NCBI RefSeq assembly: GCF_030389495.1
Contig: NZ_CP127832.1
Span: forward strand, 434,001 to 498,000
DNA length: 64,000 bases
Direction: 5' to 3'
DNA from: Ligilactobacillus cholophilus
GTDB lineage: Bacteria; Bacillota; Bacilli; Lactobacillales; Lactobacillaceae
Shown: in pieces, positions 61,601-64,000 of the stretch
Numbering within the stretch: the stretch's first letter is position 1
Layout: every line of letters begins with the position of its first letter
Notes under the pieces: model-generated
What the model saw: only the letters and a program-made list of their open reading frames with translations
What the model was told of the DNA's origin: nothing
Database searches by the model: none
Program-made: the position numbers and the translations under genes

Positions 61601-62588
61601 AAGAAGATCAGCTAAAAAAGTTTCACGTGCAATTTATCGTCAACATCATAAGAAGAAAATCTTTTCCCTTAAATCTGAAGCTACTTTTGGGTTTGGATCA
61701 GATGCAGTCTTGAAAGGAAAGAAATTTATTTCGTTAACAAATCCAAAGGATAGATTGCTCTTACAAGGTAGATTGGATCGAATAGATTTAGTAGAGGATC
61801 AGAACAATAATCTTTACTACAATGTTGCAGATTATAAATCTGGCCAAATTAAAACAAAATTAGATCAGTTCTTAGTAAAATCACTCAACGGGATTTCTTT
61901 GCAACTATTAACATATTTGGCAATTTTACGAGACAACCAAAAATCAATGTTGCAAATGTTACAAAATGACCGGGCATTAACTGCAGCACTAAAAGATGCA
62001 CAAAAGGATCAGATCAAGCTAGGTAGTGCAGTATATTTCCATTTGGGTACACCACAATTAAAATTTGCTGATTATAATGCTCAGAATATGGTTGAAGCTC
62101 AAAGTATTTCAGATAAGAACTTTGTATATGATGGTCTATTTTGTGCTGATGTTTCAGATCTAAGTTACATTAAAGCACTAGGAACCTCATATCAGAACGA
62201 TGAAAAAATAATCAATTTAGATAATTATAAAATTAAACTAAGTAAAGGCGGTTTGAATAAGCGAACAACAAAGAACCGTGTTTATAATGATGGACAATTT
62301 AATAAGTTACTAAATATGGATTTACTAAAAATTAGCCAAGCTACAGATGCAATTTTTAGCGGAATAATTGATTTAGCACCTTATAGATTAGGTAATGCAA
62401 CTGGATTAGACTATTCAGACTACTTGCCAATTATGACATTTGATACTTTTATCGGAAATGAATTTAATGACTTGAATTCTAATATTGGCGATATATGGGA
62501 ACAAATTGAGTCTGAAAGTGATCGTTGGAAGCAAATTAAGGATGAAGTTGAAGGATTAGATACCAAGAGAAAGAAGGGTAAAGATTAA
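58674..62588 (+). CDS. rexB: ATP-dependent nuclease subunit B (RexB/AddB)
   Basis: 1304 residues from ATG 58674, after AAGAGG. N-terminus VQFVLGRASMNHETEMISQL is the lactobacillar RexB start (a P-loop-like GRA motif). The C-terminal nuclease domain has LQGRLDRIDLVED, VADYKSGQIKT and ISLQLLTYLAIL, the RecB-type D, DYK and Q residues. I do not see the four-Cys Fe-S cluster of Bacillus AddB. With RexA it resects double-strand breaks to start recombination. It overlaps none of its neighbours; rexA follows 2 bases later. Confidence 0.95.
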   Translation: MGVQFVLGRASMNHETEMISQLKQWRNQNPNGNFFYLVPEHIKFESEIDVLSKIQDEDDQNKVFASTSVQIFSFTRLAWYFLRNTSVLNKQNLSKTGLSMLITHLLNQLNKDDLVIFSDEQNQPGFAEKLAKQLLELRLSGLEVDDLKKLQKGAQRKHQDNLADKLADLTLIYEKFLSFKIDGEQSLLETYLDSAKLLELLEEYLAQHDLSNYYFLIDGFDQFNATELKIITILMQKAKEVMISLPLTDQASVQIPQTNALFYRTSKLYHRLRKLAKGQKIQVVWAKEARVNSNLQQLENYWINAHELTTNAEYELAPDEKEDITITQTIDRISEIKWVAAKIRRMMAESQNTEHPYEYSDFLILTPQTEKYQNLIEPIFNQFRIPLFTDLTQKMSTHPLVEFVLGIFDVQRHGFNYQSIMRFLKTELFVPELFITGRTLDRLKAKEAAWIEHHPNSKWSFDPEASELYLRQTATFRNTLDVVENYILEHGIHTLSDWKKEWIVKELGLKENETQEELLERERALVINRNANELRKQVVNLFEDFRVGLKKVETGLDFAQLLFDFMEKAHVAETLSKWQQAAIAIQEENHDAMATTLHGEAIDTTRAQQVWNQFCQLLDEYVFALGNEKFDAEMFVNIFQSGFESANYKRVPSTLDQVIFSKSNVLQMQNRKVCFIIGATADVMPMRIDTAELLTEDDRNVLNTIMDIAKISTDKYLPETCELRMAAEPFTNYLAFMSGSEKLFFTYPVNDTDGTDLQISPYVSEIKDALNLPIQKVMLTAPNMGPEIIDYVGTFATTSSELLNLCRQLKHDQKELSQEWVAIFNYIKQHQGNRLLQIFKSLNYQNEILPEQEADENNHKTLDTDLVNELYGNQIMGSISRLETFYKNPYEYFLKYGLKLKPRALYEPTSANVGDYFHNIMAVLIDELQSEGMTLSNLSSSDFDQILSKVIMRVDQLSEFNVFQQTARNRYLQNKLRRSAKKVSRAIYRQHHKKKIFSLKSEATFGFGSDAVLKGKKFISLTNPKDRLLLQGRLDRIDLVEDQNNNLYYNVADYKSGQIKTKLDQFLVKSLNGISLQLLTYLAILRDNQKSMLQMLQNDRALTAALKDAQKDQIKLGSAVYFHLGTPQLKFADYNAQNMVEAQSISDKNFVYDGLFCADVSDLSYIKALGTSYQNDEKIINLDNYKIKLSKGGLNKRTTKNRVYNDGQFNKLLNMDLLKISQATDAIFSGIIDLAPYRLGNATGLDYSDYLPIMTFDTFIGNEFNDLNSNIGDIWEQIESESDRWKQIKDEVEGLDTKRKKGKD

Positions 62589-62590
62589 AG

Positions 62591-64000
62591 ATGGCAGATT
62601 TTAAAGATTATGCAACTGAGAACCAATTAAAAGCAGTTGAAAATCGTGGACATAATATTTTAGTTTCCGCCTCTGCTGGTTCTGGGAAAACTAAAGTATT
62701 GGTCGAACGTATCAAAGAAGAAATTTTAAATGAAAATGCAAAAATTTCACGAATGCTAATTATGACCTTTACCAATGCAGCAGCTAAGGAAATGAAAGAT
62801 CGATTAACAAAGGTTTTACAAGATGAATTAGTTAAACAAATGAATTCAGTAAACAAAAACCCACAAAAGATTACTCATTTACAAAAACAACTAACTGCTA
62901 TAAATGTGGCCGATATTAGTACAATAGACTCTTTCTGTTTAAAATTCTTGAAAAAATATTATTATGCAATTAATTTAGACCCTAATTTTCGTGTCCTTGC
63001 AGATTCAATTGAAAGTGATGTTTTAAAAGAAGATGTTTGGGAGAAAGTTCGTGAGAATTTTTATCAAAAATATGAAAATTTAGCTGGAATAGAATCACCA
63101 ACAGAAGAGCAGAAATTACTCTTGCAAGAGTATGACGACTTATTAAATCTATTCACTACTGATCGAAGAGATGATGATTTAACTGAAGTTGTTTATCAAA
63201 TGAATAATTTCGCAAGTGCTAATGAAAATCCTGAAAAATGGTTAATGGATGCAGTTGATAATTATGATTTTGACGAAGATACATTTACCGATACTAAAAT
63301 TTTTAAAAATGTTATCAAAAAGAATGTTTTAAATGCATTGCAAACTACCTTAGAAAAATATCAAACATATTGGGATGATTTTCAAAATGAACAAGTTCCT
63401 CTTATGCAAGATTTTTATTCACTTAAAGAAAAAGAATTAGGAAAACTTAATGTTAAGATAATTACTAATAAAGAGATTGTCGAAGATGACATTTCTAAGT
63501 TACAAAATATAATGGATAGCTTAGAAAACGATACTATTGATTGGGACGATTTGCGCGAACAAATTGGGTTACTGTTCAGTAAAAAATTGAAGACCTTCTC
63601 AAAGAACCGTGATTTTCCAGATGATGATGACGTTATTGATCGCTATGATGAAATCAAGGCAAATTACGCAGATGCAAAAAAAATATTGGTTAAGTTACAA
63701 AACACATATTTCATATATTCTAATAGGCAACTAAAGGATGTTTTGAAACGTGCTAAGGGTGTAGTACAAGTTTTAATTAACTTAGTTTTAGATTTCAGAA
63801 ATGAGTATTTAGAAACAAAATTGAAACGTCATGCGTTAGAATTTAGCGATTTAGAATATTTCACTCTTAAAATTTTGCAAGGCGATAGTGAAGTTTCACA
63901 GAAGATTCGTAAAGAATTAAAGTTACATTATACTGAAATAATGCTTGATGAATACCAAGATACTAATGGTGTTCAAGAAGCCATAATCCAAGCCATTGCA
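62591..64000 (+). CDS. rexA: ATP-dependent helicase/nuclease subunit A (RexA/AddA), 5' part
   Basis: 470 codons with no stop; the gene runs past the window end (family length about 1200-1250). UvrD/Rep-type helicase motifs: Q motif ATENQLKAVEN, Walker A VSASAGSGKTKVLVERI, motif Ia MTFTNAAAKEMKDRL, STIDSFCLKFLKKYYY, and Walker B-like IMLDEYQDTNGVQE close to the end. It is the motor and second nuclease of the RexAB recombination complex. ATG 62591 lies right after the rexB stop, so the pair is co-translated. Confidence 0.95.
   Translation, partial: MADFKDYATENQLKAVENRGHNILVSASAGSGKTKVLVERIKEEILNENAKISRMLIMTFTNAAAKEMKDRLTKVLQDELVKQMNSVNKNPQKITHLQKQLTAINVADISTIDSFCLKFLKKYYYAINLDPNFRVLADSIESDVLKEDVWEKVRENFYQKYENLAGIESPTEEQKLLLQEYDDLLNLFTTDRRDDDLTEVVYQMNNFASANENPEKWLMDAVDNYDFDEDTFTDTKIFKNVIKKNVLNALQTTLEKYQTYWDDFQNEQVPLMQDFYSLKEKELGKLNVKIITNKEIVEDDISKLQNIMDSLENDTIDWDDLREQIGLLFSKKLKTFSKNRDFPDDDDVIDRYDEIKANYADAKKILVKLQNTYFIYSNRQLKDVLKRAKGVVQVLINLVLDFRNEYLETKLKRHALEFSDLEYFTLKILQGDSEVSQKIRKELKLHYTEIMLDEYQDTNGVQEAIIQAIA

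Overview
The window is AT-rich, with strong AGGAGG ribosome sites, TTGACA/TATAAT promoters and a chromosomal gene order (clpB, a YjzD-like gene, dnaE, pfkA, pyk, then lepA, ppsR, rexB/addB, rexA/addA) typical of the Lactobacillaceae. I do not assign a genus.

Layout. (1) 1-578: 3' end of clpB. (2) 421-34685: a complete-looking prophage of about 34.1 kb between two identical 125-bp copies of the clpB 3' end (attL 421-545, attR 34561-34685). Every prophage gene is on the + strand. The left arm (0.7-6.8 kb) holds a ROOL-like large structured RNA, three small or unrecognised genes, a cluster of short promoter-to-terminator RNAs, and a plasmid-type origin: two clusters of about 22-bp iterons feeding a Rep_3-type initiator gene. 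Early genes (two HNH nucleases, small unknowns) fill 8.1-11.4 kb. From 11.8 kb a siphovirus late region follows: terminase, portal, a fused protease-capsid ORF, connectors, tail tube, frameshifted tail chaperone, tape measure, baseplate, receptor-binding protein, holin-like protein, endolysin, then the integrase. I see no CI/Cro-type repressor switch. (3) 34.7-42.4 kb: host replication and glycolysis genes. (4) 42.5-51.3 kb: a type I restriction-modification locus (half hsdS, hsdR, hsdM, hsdS, tyrosine recombinase, inverted silent hsdS) built to switch specificity by inversion. (5) 51.4-53.4 kb: two tiny peptides and an ABC transporter whose ATPase has an in-frame stop. (6) 53.8-55.5 kb: a preQ1-I riboswitch before a nucleoside hydrolase and an ECF S component, probably queuosine salvage. 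(7) 55.6-64 kb: lepA, ppsR, rexB, rexA (cut by the window end).

Main novelty. The octamer CGTTATAG recurs 14 times in non-coding prophage DNA (13 exact, one ending in T). Nearly every late transcription unit is terminator, then this motif, then AGGAGG and a gene. It looks like a phage-specific late promoter. Some copies precede non-coding stretches; one such predicted RNA carries 24 nt fully complementary (one G-U) to the ribosome-binding region of the rep gene. I infer a regulatory scheme in which late transcription makes small RNAs that silence plasmid-type replication initiation. This is inferred from sequence only.
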